DNA from: Actinomycetes bacterium
GTDB taxonomy: Bacteria > Actinomycetota > Acidimicrobiia > Acidimicrobiales > RAAP-2
NCBI GenBank assembly: GCA_021791895.1
Contig: JAJYVS010000008.1
Coordinates: 17,973-81,972, forward strand
Length of the DNA: 64,000 nt
Direction of reading: 5' to 3'
Under the pieces are notes generated by a model. The model searched no databases. It was not told the DNA's origin and saw only the letters and a program-made list of their open reading frames with translations. Position numbers and translations under genes: made by a program. How positions within the stretch are numbered: the stretch's first letter is position 1; each line of letters opens with the position of its first letter. Shown here piece after piece: positions 34,131 to 42,790 of this stretch.

Positions 34131-34393
34131 GGTCCCACCCCCTTCTGCCACCCGTCCATGAACGAGTGCAGCCCTGTCATGATGCCGCAACGTCTCCACC
34201 AGCGCTCGGGGCCGGGGGCGACGTCCTCGGCACGCCGTGCGACCGGACGTCTCGGCCTACCAGGACACCGGGCATCGTCGCCTGCTCGCAGTCACGAGCG
34301 TCATGGATCCGACCGGGCCGCGATGGCGCCGCGTCGGGGCGCTCGCCCTTCGATCCCGAGCGGAGGCGACGTGATCGGCTCAGGCGATCGGGC

Positions 34394-34636
34394 TCACCCG
34401 ATTGGCGACGTCCGGGTGATCCACAGTCCGAAGACGATGATGCCTGCGTACGCCACCGAACCGAGTAGGACCCAAACAGCAACGGGAAGTCGAAGTCTCA
34501 CAGGCTCGGACGATAGCTCCGGGTTCGAGACGAGTTCGGGGCCGCAGGGCACCGCGACCTCCGAGTCGCTGACGGCGAAGAATCCAGATGCCGGGGAATG
34601 TCTCTTCGGATCGGCGTCGTCCCCGGGCATGGCCAT
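34394..34636 (-). CDS. Small single-pass membrane protein
   Basis: 80 residues from ATG 34636 with a polar N-terminal half and one C-terminal helix, LPVAVWVLLGSVAYAGIIVFG, ending TRTSPIG. It lies 13 bases after the histidine kinase stop and may belong to that operon. No homology recognised; the ribosome site is weak. Confidence 0.45.
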   Translation of the reverse strand: MAMPGDDADPKRHSPASGFFAVSDSEVAVPCGPELVSNPELSSEPVRLRLPVAVWVLLGSVAYAGIIVFGLWITRTSPIG

Positions 34637-34649
34637 GCAACGGGGGCCC

Positions 34650-36059
34650 TCAGAGCGGGGGCAGGGCTGGCGAAGATCCAACCGCTAGCGGGATGCGCCC
34701 CTCGACCACGGTGCCGGTGCCCGGGGTCGAGCGCACGTCGAGCACCCCGCCGAGCAGCCTCGCCCGTTCGCGCATGCCCAGCAGGCCGAGATGGCTATCG
34801 CCAGGTTGTTCGCCCATCCGCTCCGAGGCGAATCCCCTCCCGTCATCGCTCACCCGCAGACCGAGGCCCTCCGCCCCGAAGTCGAGGTTCACCTGGACCT
34901 TGGTCGCCATCGCGTGGCGGAGCGTGTTGCGCACCGCCTCCTGGACGATCCGGAACGCGCCGAGCTCGACCTCTGGGGCCAGTCGGACCTCCGAGCCGGT
35001 GACGACCAGCTGGGCGGCCAGCTCCGACTCGTCCTCGACCTCGCTCATGAGCGTCGAGAGCGCCGGTACCAGGCCGAGCTCGTCGAGTGCCGGAGGTCGA
35101 AGGTCGCGAGCGAGGGTTCGCAGTCTCGCCGCCGCGTCGAGCGCCTGGCTGCGCGCCTCGTCGAGCCCACCGACCACCGCGCCGGGAAGGCCGGGGGTGC
35201 CCCCCAGGCTCTCCAGGCGACGGGCCAGGTGCAAGAAGAGCTGGAGCGGCTCGTCGTGCAGCTCGCGCGAGAGCCGCCTGCGCTGGTCCTCTTCCGCCTG
35301 GACCAGGATCTGGGCATAGCGGGTGGCTCGTCGCCCCTCGCTGCGCTCCTCGGTGACGTCCTCGAAGATCACCTGGGTAGTCCCCTGGTCCGACCCCGAC
35401 GGCAGCGACACGAAGTCCAGCCGGTAGTCCCGACCGTCGGGCAGATCGACAACCTGGCCGGAGGGGTGCTCGACGGCCCCGCCGCGCTCGAAGAAGGTCC
35501 CGATCAGGTCCTTCCCCAGAAGCCGCCGTGCCGCCGGATTGGCGTCGAGCACTTCGTCACGGTCGTTGAGCACGAGGATCGGCGAACGATTGGTCTCGAA
35601 CAGCTGCCCGTAGCGAACTTCGGCCGACCGGCGCTCGGCGATTGCACTCTCCTCCCGGGAGCGCGCCAGCCGTTCGGATTCGATGTGCTGGCCGAACACC
35701 AACCCCACCACGACGACGAGAGCCAGCTCCACCAGGTCCGACCCGACGTGGCCCTGGTCGTTGGAGAGCAAGAGGTCGGGAAGCCAGGCGAGCGTCGCCC
35801 AGACCGCTGTCGAGGCCGAGCCGGTCAGGCCGTATCGGAGCGCGGCGTACACGACCGGGATGATGAGCAGGGCCACCGGGAGACCGGCCGGGAAGGCGCC
35901 GGTCTCGGCGGAGACGTGCAGGTCGACCACCAGGTGGACGCCGGCGATGAGCAGCACCATTGCCTGGATGATCCAGAAGCGGGCCTCCCGCACCGGTGGG
36001 TGCGCAGCCCGCCGCAGCACCGTTGCGAGCTCAACCAGTCTTTGGTGCCGATCCGTCAT
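34650..36059 (-). CDS. NarL-type sensor histidine kinase with PAS domain
   Basis: 469 residues: N-terminal membrane segments (~25-125), a PAS domain (~150-245, starting RYGQLFETNRSPILVLNDRD), a HisKA_3 dimerisation helix with RRLSRELHDEPLQLF (His ~267) and a HATPase domain with DDGRGF and GLLGMRERARLLGG. The HDxP-type box and ATPase motifs are those of NarX/DegS-type kinases. It overlaps the response-regulator gene by 29 bases. The signal is unknown; the PAS lacks an obvious heme or Cys signature. Confidence 0.92.
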   Translation of the reverse strand: MTDRHQRLVELATVLRRAAHPPVREARFWIIQAMVLLIAGVHLVVDLHVSAETGAFPAGLPVALLIIPVVYAALRYGLTGSASTAVWATLAWLPDLLLSNDQGHVGSDLVELALVVVVGLVFGQHIESERLARSREESAIAERRSAEVRYGQLFETNRSPILVLNDRDEVLDANPAARRLLGKDLIGTFFERGGAVEHPSGQVVDLPDGRDYRLDFVSLPSGSDQGTTQVIFEDVTEERSEGRRATRYAQILVQAEEDQRRRLSRELHDEPLQLFLHLARRLESLGGTPGLPGAVVGGLDEARSQALDAAARLRTLARDLRPPALDELGLVPALSTLMSEVEDESELAAQLVVTGSEVRLAPEVELGAFRIVQEAVRNTLRHAMATKVQVNLDFGAEGLGLRVSDDGRGFASERMGEQPGDSHLGLLGMRERARLLGGVLDVRSTPGTGTVVEGRIPLAVGSSPALPPL

Positions 36060-36777
36060 GACCCTCGTGGCCGACTAGCCCGTGACCCAACGCGTAGGCC
36101 ACGGCCTCGGCCCTCGACGCCACCCCGAGCTTGGCCAGGACGCTCGACACGTGGCCCTCGACCGTGCGTTGGCCGAGGCCGAGCTCCGCCGCGATCTGCT
36201 GGTTCGAGCGACCCCGGGCGAGCACGGAGAGGACCTCGCTCTCCCGCCTGGTGAGGGCCGTCGGGGCGGCCGCGGTGCCGGTCCGCCGCCTGGTCAGCCG
36301 GCTGGAGAGCGCCTGGTCCAGCACGAAGACCCCGCCGGCGACGGCCCGCACCGCGTCGACCAGCTCTCTCGTGGTCGCCGTCTTCAGCAGGTACCCGGCG
36401 ACCCCGATCTCGAGCGCCTCGGTCAGGTACGCGTAGTCGTCGTAGGCACTGACGATCACGACCTTGACGTCGGGGAGTTCGCTGACCACCGTCCGGGCCA
36501 GGTCGAGGCCGCTCATCTTCGGCAGATGGACGTCGACCAGGGCGACGTCGGGGTGGAGCGACTGGAGGACGGTGAGCCCCTCCTCCCCCGAGCCGGCCTG
36601 GCCCACCACCTCGACCTCGGCCTCCTGCTCGAAAAGCTGGATCGTGCCCTCGCGCACCAACGTGTGGTCGTCGACGATGACCACCCGGATCGGCCGGGAC
36701 CCTCGGTCAGCGCTCCGGTCGGTCCCGGCCGCTGCCGTCTCGGGCCGCTCGTACCCGGTCGACGCGTGGTCGCTCAT
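36031..36777 (-). CDS. LuxR/NarL-type response regulator
   Basis: 248 residues: receiver domain (~30-150) with acidic pocket VDDH, phosphoacceptor Asp82 (LVDVHLPKMSG) and Lys in YLLKTA, then a LuxR HTH (~175-235; LTRRESEVLSVLARGRSNQQ). Partner of the kinase whose start overlaps its 3' end. ATG 36777 adds a ~29-residue polar leader; an internal start cannot be excluded. Confidence 0.93.
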   Translation of the reverse strand: MSDHASTGYERPETAAAGTDRSADRGSRPIRVVIVDDHTLVREGTIQLFEQEAEVEVVGQAGSGEEGLTVLQSLHPDVALVDVHLPKMSGLDLARTVVSELPDVKVVIVSAYDDYAYLTEALEIGVAGYLLKTATTRELVDAVRAVAGGVFVLDQALSSRLTRRRTGTAAAPTALTRRESEVLSVLARGRSNQQIAAELGLGQRTVEGHVSSVLAKLGVASRAEAVAYALGHGLVGHEGHDGSAPKTG

Positions 36778-36922
36778 CTCACCACCGGCCCTCCCGGCCC
36801 ACCCGACGCGTCAACGGAGGATACCTACGTGGAACTTCGGCCCGGTCCCGGATGATCCGGGGTCCCCGAGGCGTACTCTCCCCGTTCCCGACCGGGCTCG
36901 TCGGGCGCACGATGGAGGGGTG

Positions 36923-37126
36923 ATGATCGTGGTTGCAGTCCTGATGGGGGCGGCCGTCGTGGCCCTCACCCTCTGGCTGCTCGCGGCGGTGACGGCCACG
37001 GCTCTCACGCTGGTCGATGCCCGACGGCACCGGCGGCTGGCCGCGGACCTCGACGCGGCGCTGGTCGAGATTCTCGGGCCGAGAACCCCCGAGGCCCCCC
37101 AGGTGCACGCGACCGGACGAGGCTGA
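36923..37126 (+). CDS. Small membrane protein
   Basis: 67 residues: MIVVAVLMGAAVVALTLWLL forms an N-terminal membrane helix, followed by a charged tail (LVDARRHRRLAADLDAALVE). GGAGGGG lies directly upstream; GTG 36920 is an alternative start. Family unknown. It faces the Rrf2 gene, with stops 38 bases apart. Confidence 0.55.
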   Translation: MIVVAVLMGAAVVALTLWLLAAVTATALTLVDARRHRRLAADLDAALVEILGPRTPEAPQVHATGRG

Positions 37127-37164
37127 GCGCTCCGAGCGGGGACTGGCCTCGGAGCGGCCGTCGG

Positions 37165-38160
37165 TCACTGCGTGACCAGTGCCGGCTCGGCCGGTGGCTC
37201 GATCGCCGACCCACCCTGGTCGGGAGGGACGTCGGGCGGTGACGTCTGTTCCTCCAGGGTGTGGGCAACCCGCCGGAGGAAGGAGCGCACGGTGGCACTG
37301 GCGACGCGCGCCAGCACCGTCTCGTCCAGCACCTGACCGGCCCGGCCGAACGGTGGCCGATAGCGACCCGAGAGCGTGAGCTCGGTCCGTTCGGCGTCGA
37401 TGGCCCGGAGCCCTAGCTCCCCGTCGAACCGGGGGAACAGCCCCGTCGGCCCGGTGGCCGCCCAACCAACCGGAATGACCAGGGCCTCGTCGGTCCCCTC
37501 GGGCTGACCGAGGCGCACGGCCACGGTCTTGCCGAGCCAGCTGGGCCCCCCAGGGCCGACCCGCAGCCTGGTCGTCTCGTGCTCGGCCGAGGCCGCCTCG
37601 ACGTGCGGCGTCAGCCAGGACCCGCCGGCCCGCAGCCGGGCCGCCACCGCGGCCGAGGCCAGCTCGATCTGGATGGAGTCGGCCAACGACACCGTGAGCG
37701 CCGGCCACTGGGCGTCCGCCGGCCACCCCGTGTCGTCCCCGGCCGGCGCCGCCGGTTGCGCCACGTCGGCCAGGCTGGCCGAGACGAGCTCGGAGCGGAG
37801 GGCGGCCGTGGCCGCGCTCCAACGCTCGTGCAGGGGGCAGAACGCACCGCTGTCGCACGGCCCCTCACCGAGCGTGCAGGTCTCGGCGACCAGGGGACCC
37901 TCGCCGGCCTCGACCAGCTCCAAAAGGGTGATCTCCTCTGGCGGGCGAGCCAGGCGGTAGCCCCCGTCCCGGCCGAAGGAGGGGACGGCGAGCCCGGCAT
38001 GGACCAGGTCGCCGAGGATCTGGGAGACGAAGGTCCGGGGGATCCCCATCTCGGCCGCCACCTGGCGCAGCTTCCTCGGCACCCCCGACTCGTGGGCCCG
38101 GGCGAGATAGATCGCCGAGCGCACCACGTAGTCCCCGCGCTTGGAGAGCTTCAGGTTCAC
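37165..38160 (-). CDS. Rrf2-family regulator fused to an SRPBCC-like domain
   Basis: Residues 1-130 are a full Rrf2 protein: MNLKLSKRGDYVVRSAIYLA, winged helix to ~70 (SFGRDGGYRLARPPEEI) and a cluster-binding triad Cys95-X6-Cys102-X5-Cys108, close to the IscR/NsrR spacing. Residues ~150-310 are extra and resemble an SRPBCC/START-like ligand-binding fold (SLADSIQIELASAA, FDGELGLRAIDAERTELTL, a long C-terminal helix). Rrf2 regulators are normally ~140-160 residues, so this 331-residue form is unusual. GTG 38160 follows TACACT by seven bases (leaderless). It is divergent from the polyferredoxin operon it presumably controls. Confidence 0.85.
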   Translation of the reverse strand: MNLKLSKRGDYVVRSAIYLARAHESGVPRKLRQVAAEMGIPRTFVSQILGDLVHAGLAVPSFGRDGGYRLARPPEEITLLELVEAGEGPLVAETCTLGEGPCDSGAFCPLHERWSAATAALRSELVSASLADVAQPAAPAGDDTGWPADAQWPALTVSLADSIQIELASAAVAARLRAGGSWLTPHVEAASAEHETTRLRVGPGGPSWLGKTVAVRLGQPEGTDEALVIPVGWAATGPTGLFPRFDGELGLRAIDAERTELTLSGRYRPPFGRAGQVLDETVLARVASATVRSFLRRVAHTLEEQTSPPDVPPDQGGSAIEPPAEPALVTQ

Positions 38161-38164
38161 AACA

Positions 38165-38199
38165 TCAAGTGTAGTCCCTAACTTGACATTTACTCAAGT
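38165..38199. promoter_or_regulatory. TCAAGT/ACTTGA inverted repeats in the divergent Rrf2 promoter
   Basis: TCAAGT (38165-38170), ACTTGA (38181-38186) and TCAAGT (38194-38199) form two overlapping inverted repeats. They cover the plus-strand -35 TTGACA (38183-38188) and the minus-strand TTGAGT/TACACT promoter of the Rrf2 gene, so one bound protein could control both directions. Confidence 0.6.
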
Positions 38200-38230
38200 A
38201 GTAGTACTGTGCCAATAGGTAGTTCTACGG
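38183..38230 (+). promoter_or_regulatory. Promoter and GTAG-TT-CTAC operator of the polyferredoxin operon
   Basis: TTGACA-N16-TACTGT (38183-38210) is a near-consensus promoter. GTAGTTCTACGG (38219-38230) starts nine bases after the -10 end, at the likely +1, a repressor position. The palindrome repeats exactly upstream of the diiron operon (16087-16098, inverse orientation, same offset). Confidence 0.65.
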
Positions 38231-38278
38231 GATACATAGAGAAGAACGGTAACGGTAAGGAAGGACGGGGAGGCGGAC

Positions 38279-39832
38279 ATGGTCCTCGAGGTGCAAGATC
38301 GAGCAGCCCCTCAATCCGACCCCATCGCCGCGGCGGTCAAGCTGCGTCCACGGGTGCTTGAGGGGTCCGAGCAGCGCTTCGGTCCTTCGGACCCGGATCC
38401 CAACCTCGACCTGCTCCAGCGGCCGAGGATCGCCAGGCTGGTCCGCAACCGCAAGTTCCAGTTCCTGCTCATCCTGCCCAACCAGATCGTCTTTTGGACG
38501 GTGATCTTCGTCGGCCTGCTCGGGACGGCGATTCCCGGCCTCAACTTCGGCGCCGCCATCACCTGGTACGTCTGGTTCTGCCTGGTCTTCGTCATGATGG
38601 TGGTGGTCGGCCGGGCGTGGTGCGCGATGTGCCCCTTTGGCGGCTTCGCCGAGTGGATCCAGCGCCGCACCCTCTGGCAGCGCACCCAGAAGGCCCTCGG
38701 ACTCGGCCGGAAGTTCCCCGAGCCCCTCGCCCGGCTCGGCTTCATCCTCCCGGTGGGCACCTTCCTCCTCCTCACCTGGATCGAGGAGTTCTTCAACATC
38801 GCGGGGCCCGGCAATCCGGCCGCCACCAGCTTCATGGTGATCGGCATCGTGGTCACCGCCCTCGCCTTCTTCTTGGTCTTCGAGCGGCGCACCTTCTGTC
38901 GCTACATCTGCCCGCTCACCTCGCTCATCGGCACCGTCGGCTCGATGGGGACGGTGGCCGGGTTCCGCACCAAGGACCGCGACGTGTGTCTCAACTGCAA
39001 GACCAAGGACTGCATGCGCGGTGGTGAGCAGGGCTTCGGATGTCCCTGGTACACGTGGCCCGCGAGCGCCGACTCGAACCTGTACTGCGGCCTGTGCAGC
39101 GAGTGCTACAAGTCCTGCCCGGAGGGCAACGTCGGGCTGTTCTTGCAGAAGCCCTTCACTTCGGTGGTCGCCCCCCGGCGTCGGCGGGCCGACATCGCCT
39201 GGGCGATCGCCCTGCTGTGGGGTCTCGTGCTCTACCAGCAGATCAACGCCACCAACTTCTTCGGCGTCATCGACAACTGGCTGAACACCGAGCTGCACTT
39301 CCCCCACTACCCCAACCCGGTCGACTACCTGGGCATGATCGGGGTGCTGGCCCTGGCCACCGCCGGCGTGGGCTGGATGATCGCCAAGATCTTCGCCCGC
39401 CGTGACCTCGAGCTCGACCGCCCGGGCGCCTTCGCCGATCGGAGTTCTCGGTTCCGGGCCTTCTTCGTCCCCTTCGCCTATGGGCTCATCCCGATCGTCG
39501 GGGCCGACTACTTCGCCCGCCAACTGCCGAAGTTCCTCCAGCACGCCCCGCGGGTGGTGCCGGCGGTGGCCCACATCTTCGGGGCCTCCTCGTCACACTC
39601 GGCCATCTACAACTTCTCACTCGCCACCAACGGCTGGATCGTGGTCGTCCAAGTGGTGGTGGTGGCACTCGGCACCCTGGCCGCCGCCTGGTCGATGTGG
39701 AAGATCTCGGGCCGAGAGCTGGCCTCCATCAGCACGAGCCGGCTCGGTGTGCGCCTGACCACGCTGGCGGTGGTGCTCGGCTCGGGGACCGTGGCGGCGT
39801 TGTTGTACGTGATCATGCACGCAGCGGACTAG
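38279..39832 (+). CDS. NapH/NosR-like polyferredoxin membrane protein
   Basis: 517 residues with about seven or eight membrane segments and cysteine motifs of the NapH/CcoG/YccM family: WCAMCPFGG and RYICPLTSL at membrane ends, then CLNCKTKDCMRGG and CGLCSECYKSCPEG for two [4Fe-4S] clusters. Such proteins move electrons between quinol or flavin pools and cytoplasmic ferredoxins. GGGGAGG precedes ATG 38279. It is followed after 12 bases by the ferredoxin/GltD/flavodoxin fusion, so the two probably form a membrane-to-NAD(P) electron path (inference). Confidence 0.87.
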   Translation: MVLEVQDRAAPQSDPIAAAVKLRPRVLEGSEQRFGPSDPDPNLDLLQRPRIARLVRNRKFQFLLILPNQIVFWTVIFVGLLGTAIPGLNFGAAITWYVWFCLVFVMMVVVGRAWCAMCPFGGFAEWIQRRTLWQRTQKALGLGRKFPEPLARLGFILPVGTFLLLTWIEEFFNIAGPGNPAATSFMVIGIVVTALAFFLVFERRTFCRYICPLTSLIGTVGSMGTVAGFRTKDRDVCLNCKTKDCMRGGEQGFGCPWYTWPASADSNLYCGLCSECYKSCPEGNVGLFLQKPFTSVVAPRRRRADIAWAIALLWGLVLYQQINATNFFGVIDNWLNTELHFPHYPNPVDYLGMIGVLALATAGVGWMIAKIFARRDLELDRPGAFADRSSRFRAFFVPFAYGLIPIVGADYFARQLPKFLQHAPRVVPAVAHIFGASSSHSAIYNFSLATNGWIVVVQVVVVALGTLAAAWSMWKISGRELASISTSRLGVRLTTLAVVLGSGTVAALLYVIMHAAD

Positions 39833-39844
39833 CGGGGAGATCCA

Positions 39845-42088
39845 ATGACCATCAGCGACACGATGTCAGCGGCGACAATGACCCACCCCGGAGTGAGGAT
39901 CCTCGCCGACCGCTGCGCCGGATGCGAGGAGTGCGTCGTCCGTTGCCCCACCCAGGCCTTGACCATGGACACCGAGCACTGGGTGGCACTCGCGAACAGC
40001 GATCTGTGCGTCGGCTGCCGGCAGTGCGTTCGGACCTGCCCGTTCAGCGCCGTCGTCGTCGAAGGACCGGCGCTCGTCGCCCCCCGCATCGACCCTGAGC
40101 CGATCCATCCGGCCCGTCTCCGCAACGACGTGAGCGAGATCCGTGCCGGGTTCGACGGTTGGGTGGAAGCCCTCTCCGAGGCCGAGCGGTGCCTCCAGTG
40201 TCCCGACCCGACCTGCGTGCGAGGCTGCCCGGCCCACAACGACATCCCCGGCTTCATCAACAAGATCCGCCAGGGGGACCTGACCGGTGCCCAGACGATC
40301 CTCCGTCGAACCTCGGTCTTGACCGACATCTGCTCCCGGGTCTGCAACCACGCGGCCCAATGTGAGGGTGCCTGCAGCTGGTCGCTCGCCGGGGACGTCC
40401 CTGTCGCCATCGGCCGCCTCGAGCGGTTCGTGGCTGACACCCAGCCGGTGCCGCCCCCCTTCGTGCCCTCGACCGACACCAACCTGTCCGTCGGCATCAT
40501 CGGGGCGGGACCGGGGGGAGCGGGCGCGGCGTGGGAGCTCGTCGAGGCCGGGGCGTCGGTCACCGTCTACGAGAAGGACCCCACGCCCGGCGGCCTCTGC
40601 CACTGGGGCATCCCCGACTTCACCCTGCCCGAGGCGGTGTCCTCCAGGCCGTGGCGCCAGCTGGTGGACGCCGGCGTCGACCTGCGCTCCGGCGTCGAGG
40701 TGAGCCCCGGGGACCTCGAGGAACTCCTCGGGCGTCACGACGCCGTGATCGTCGCCCTCGGCGCCAGCCAGCCCATGCGGCTCTCGGTGCCCGGTTCGGA
40801 CCTGGGCGGCGTCATCGACGCCACCACCTTCCTCCAGGGGGCCAAGGCAGCCCTCGGCGATGGTGGGGACCCGGAGGGATGGTGCAGCGCGCTCGGGGTC
40901 GAGAGCCAGGACGTCCGCCACGGACGCTTCGGCTCCCGGGTGCTGGTGCTCGGCGCCGGCAACACCGCGATGGACGTGGCCCGGAGCGCCCGGCGCCTCG
41001 GGCTCGACGCCACCTGCGTCGACTGGCTCGACGAGCGCTTCGCCCTCACCCGCCCCGACGAGCTCGACGAGGCCCGCCAGGAGGGGGTCGAGGTCCGGTT
41101 CCTGCGCACCCTGGTCGCCTTGCACGCCAAGGACGATCGGGTCGGTCGGGCCGAGCTGGCACTCACGACCCAGGACCGTGCCGACCGGCGTCCCAACGTG
41201 CTCGCCAAGGGTCACGAGTTCCTCGACGTCGACCTAGTCGTGATGGCCATGGGCTATCGCCGGGACCCGGCGTTCACCGACGCACTCCCCGACACCCCGG
41301 TGCGCCGGGTCGTCGTCGGTGTCCCCGACCGCCGCTGGACGGCGAGCGGGATCCTGGCTGCGCCGGCGTCCTCCTACGCCGACGGCAACCCGGTCGGGAC
41401 CCTCGCCCTCGGTCGTGAAGTGGGCCTCGAGAGCGCGGCTCTGCCGGTCACCGATCGCCTGTGGGTCATCGGCGACGCCCTCATCGGGCCGGCGACGGTG
41501 GTCGAGGCCATGGCGCAAGGACGACGGGCCGCGCTGGCCGTGCTCGACGCCCGCCCGGCACGGCCGGGGTCGACCACCGGGGAGTCGGCCGATCGGCCTC
41601 GCCGGGTCCTCGTCTGCTACGAGAGCCTCGGCGGCAAGACGGCCAAGGCGGCCGAAGCGCTCGCCGACCGCCTCTCGGTGGACGGAGACGAGGTCCGGGT
41701 CCTGCCGATCCGCAAGGTCGGGCGGACCGAGCTGGCGGCGTCGGACCTGGTCGTCGTGGGAACTTGGGTCGAGGGGCTCCTGGTCGCCGGGGTCCGGCCA
41801 GCCAAGGCGATGCGGGCTTGGCTGGCCGGGCTTCCCCGACTCGGGGGCAAGCAGTTCGCCCTGTTCTGCACCTACGCGCTGGCGCCGAAGGGCACGATCC
41901 CGGCCATGCGCCGAGCGCTCGAGGCAAAAGGGGCGGTGGTCGTGGCGCAGGCCGCCTTCGGGCCGCGCGAGCTCGCCGACACGGCGGCCGCGTTCGGACC
42001 AGCGGCTTTCGGCCAGGAGCTCGCCCACCGAGCCCGGGCAGGAGCTTCATCGGGGGCCTCCGTCGGGTATCGGACGGTCCCTCGGTGA
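39845..42088 (+). CDS. Ferredoxin / GltD-like oxidoreductase / flavodoxin fusion
   Basis: A 747-residue fusion. Residues 24-73 hold two [4Fe-4S] motifs (CAGCEECVVRCP, CVGCRQCVRTCP). Residues ~115-200 are the Fer4_20 domain of glutamate synthase small subunits with CLQCPDPTCVRGCP. Residues ~215-560 contain FAD and NAD(P) Rossmann motifs (GIIGAGPGGAGAA, VLVLGAGNTAMDVARSARRL). Residues 585-747 are a flavodoxin-like domain (LVCYESLGGKTAKAAEAL). It could pass electrons from NAD(P)H through flavin and Fe-S centres to FMN or back. No glutamate-synthase large subunit is nearby, so that role is unlikely. Co-operonic with the polyferredoxin gene. Confidence 0.88.
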   Translation: MTISDTMSAATMTHPGVRILADRCAGCEECVVRCPTQALTMDTEHWVALANSDLCVGCRQCVRTCPFSAVVVEGPALVAPRIDPEPIHPARLRNDVSEIRAGFDGWVEALSEAERCLQCPDPTCVRGCPAHNDIPGFINKIRQGDLTGAQTILRRTSVLTDICSRVCNHAAQCEGACSWSLAGDVPVAIGRLERFVADTQPVPPPFVPSTDTNLSVGIIGAGPGGAGAAWELVEAGASVTVYEKDPTPGGLCHWGIPDFTLPEAVSSRPWRQLVDAGVDLRSGVEVSPGDLEELLGRHDAVIVALGASQPMRLSVPGSDLGGVIDATTFLQGAKAALGDGGDPEGWCSALGVESQDVRHGRFGSRVLVLGAGNTAMDVARSARRLGLDATCVDWLDERFALTRPDELDEARQEGVEVRFLRTLVALHAKDDRVGRAELALTTQDRADRRPNVLAKGHEFLDVDLVVMAMGYRRDPAFTDALPDTPVRRVVVGVPDRRWTASGILAAPASSYADGNPVGTLALGREVGLESAALPVTDRLWVIGDALIGPATVVEAMAQGRRAALAVLDARPARPGSTTGESADRPRRVLVCYESLGGKTAKAAEALADRLSVDGDEVRVLPIRKVGRTELAASDLVVVGTWVEGLLVAGVRPAKAMRAWLAGLPRLGGKQFALFCTYALAPKGTIPAMRRALEAKGAVVVAQAAFGPRELADTAAAFGPAAFGQELAHRARAGASSGASVGYRTVPR

Positions 42089-42106
42089 CGAGAAGAGGGG
42101 GGTGCC

Positions 42107-42703
42107 ATGAAAAAGCGTCCCGGGTACCGGAGGCATCTGGCTAGCGCCTACGTTCGGATCTACCGACCGCTCGCACCTCGGGGTCGACGGCGTTTCTCCT
42201 TCGATCAGAGGATGGCGCGCTGGTGGACCCGGCTCGACGTGATCGCCTACCGCCACTTCCGCCTCAGTCTCGGCGTCAAGGCCCTCGGGGTCGACGACGT
42301 GCTCGTGCTGCGCACCCGTGGCAGACGGAGCGGCCAGGTGCGAGAGGTGTTGGTGGCCTACGTCGAACTCGACGGGTCGCCGGTCGTCTGCGGCGCCAAC
42401 GGGGGCTGGGACCACGTCCCGGCCTGGTTCGTGAACCTACGGGCCGGCGGACCGGTCGAGATCGAGCGACACGGCCGCCGCCAGGTCGTGCGACCCGTGG
42501 TCCTCGAAGGTGAGGCGGGCGAGGCGGGCCTGTCGGCCGTGCTCTGCGCCTTCCCCCACGTCGGCCTGTATCGCTCCCGCACCCGGCGCAGCTTCCCCCT
42601 GGTGCGCCTGGAGACGATCGATGCCCCACCCGGCGCGCTCGCGGCCGACGAGACGGCGGCCACCCGTCGGGGTCCGCTCCTCGTCTCCGCCTCGTCGGGC
42701 TAA
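42107..42703 (+). CDS. Ddn-type F420-dependent nitroreductase family protein
   Basis: 198 residues of the deazaflavin (F420)-dependent nitroreductase / DUF385 family: VLRTRGRRSGQVREVLVAY, CGANGGWDHVPAWFVNL and GRRQVVRPVVLEGE. Split-beta-barrel F420H2 enzymes reduce quinones or nitro compounds. It starts 18 bases after the fusion gene with GAGGGGGG upstream, so it is probably the third gene of the Rrf2-controlled operon and could link that electron path to F420. Confidence 0.82.
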   Translation: MKKRPGYRRHLASAYVRIYRPLAPRGRRRFSFDQRMARWWTRLDVIAYRHFRLSLGVKALGVDDVLVLRTRGRRSGQVREVLVAYVELDGSPVVCGANGGWDHVPAWFVNLRAGGPVEIERHGRRQVVRPVVLEGEAGEAGLSAVLCAFPHVGLYRSRTRRSFPLVRLETIDAPPGALAADETAATRRGPLLVSASSG

Positions 42704-42790
42704 CAGCCCAGGAAAGGAACGGCTCTTGGCGCGGGCGGTCCGGCCGCGCCCGGTCGGTGCCCGTCGGTCAAAGGCGGTGATCCCGGCGCG

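Noticed and set aside
23105-35000. Second copy of the tRNA-Ala 3' end (att site)
   Set aside because: No repeat of TTCAAGTCCCATCGCC was found downstream by eye.
38225-39574. 449-residue minus ORF opposite the polyferredoxin gene
   Set aside because: Glu/Gly/Asp/His-rich antisense shadow; the plus-strand frame carries clear Fe-S motifs.
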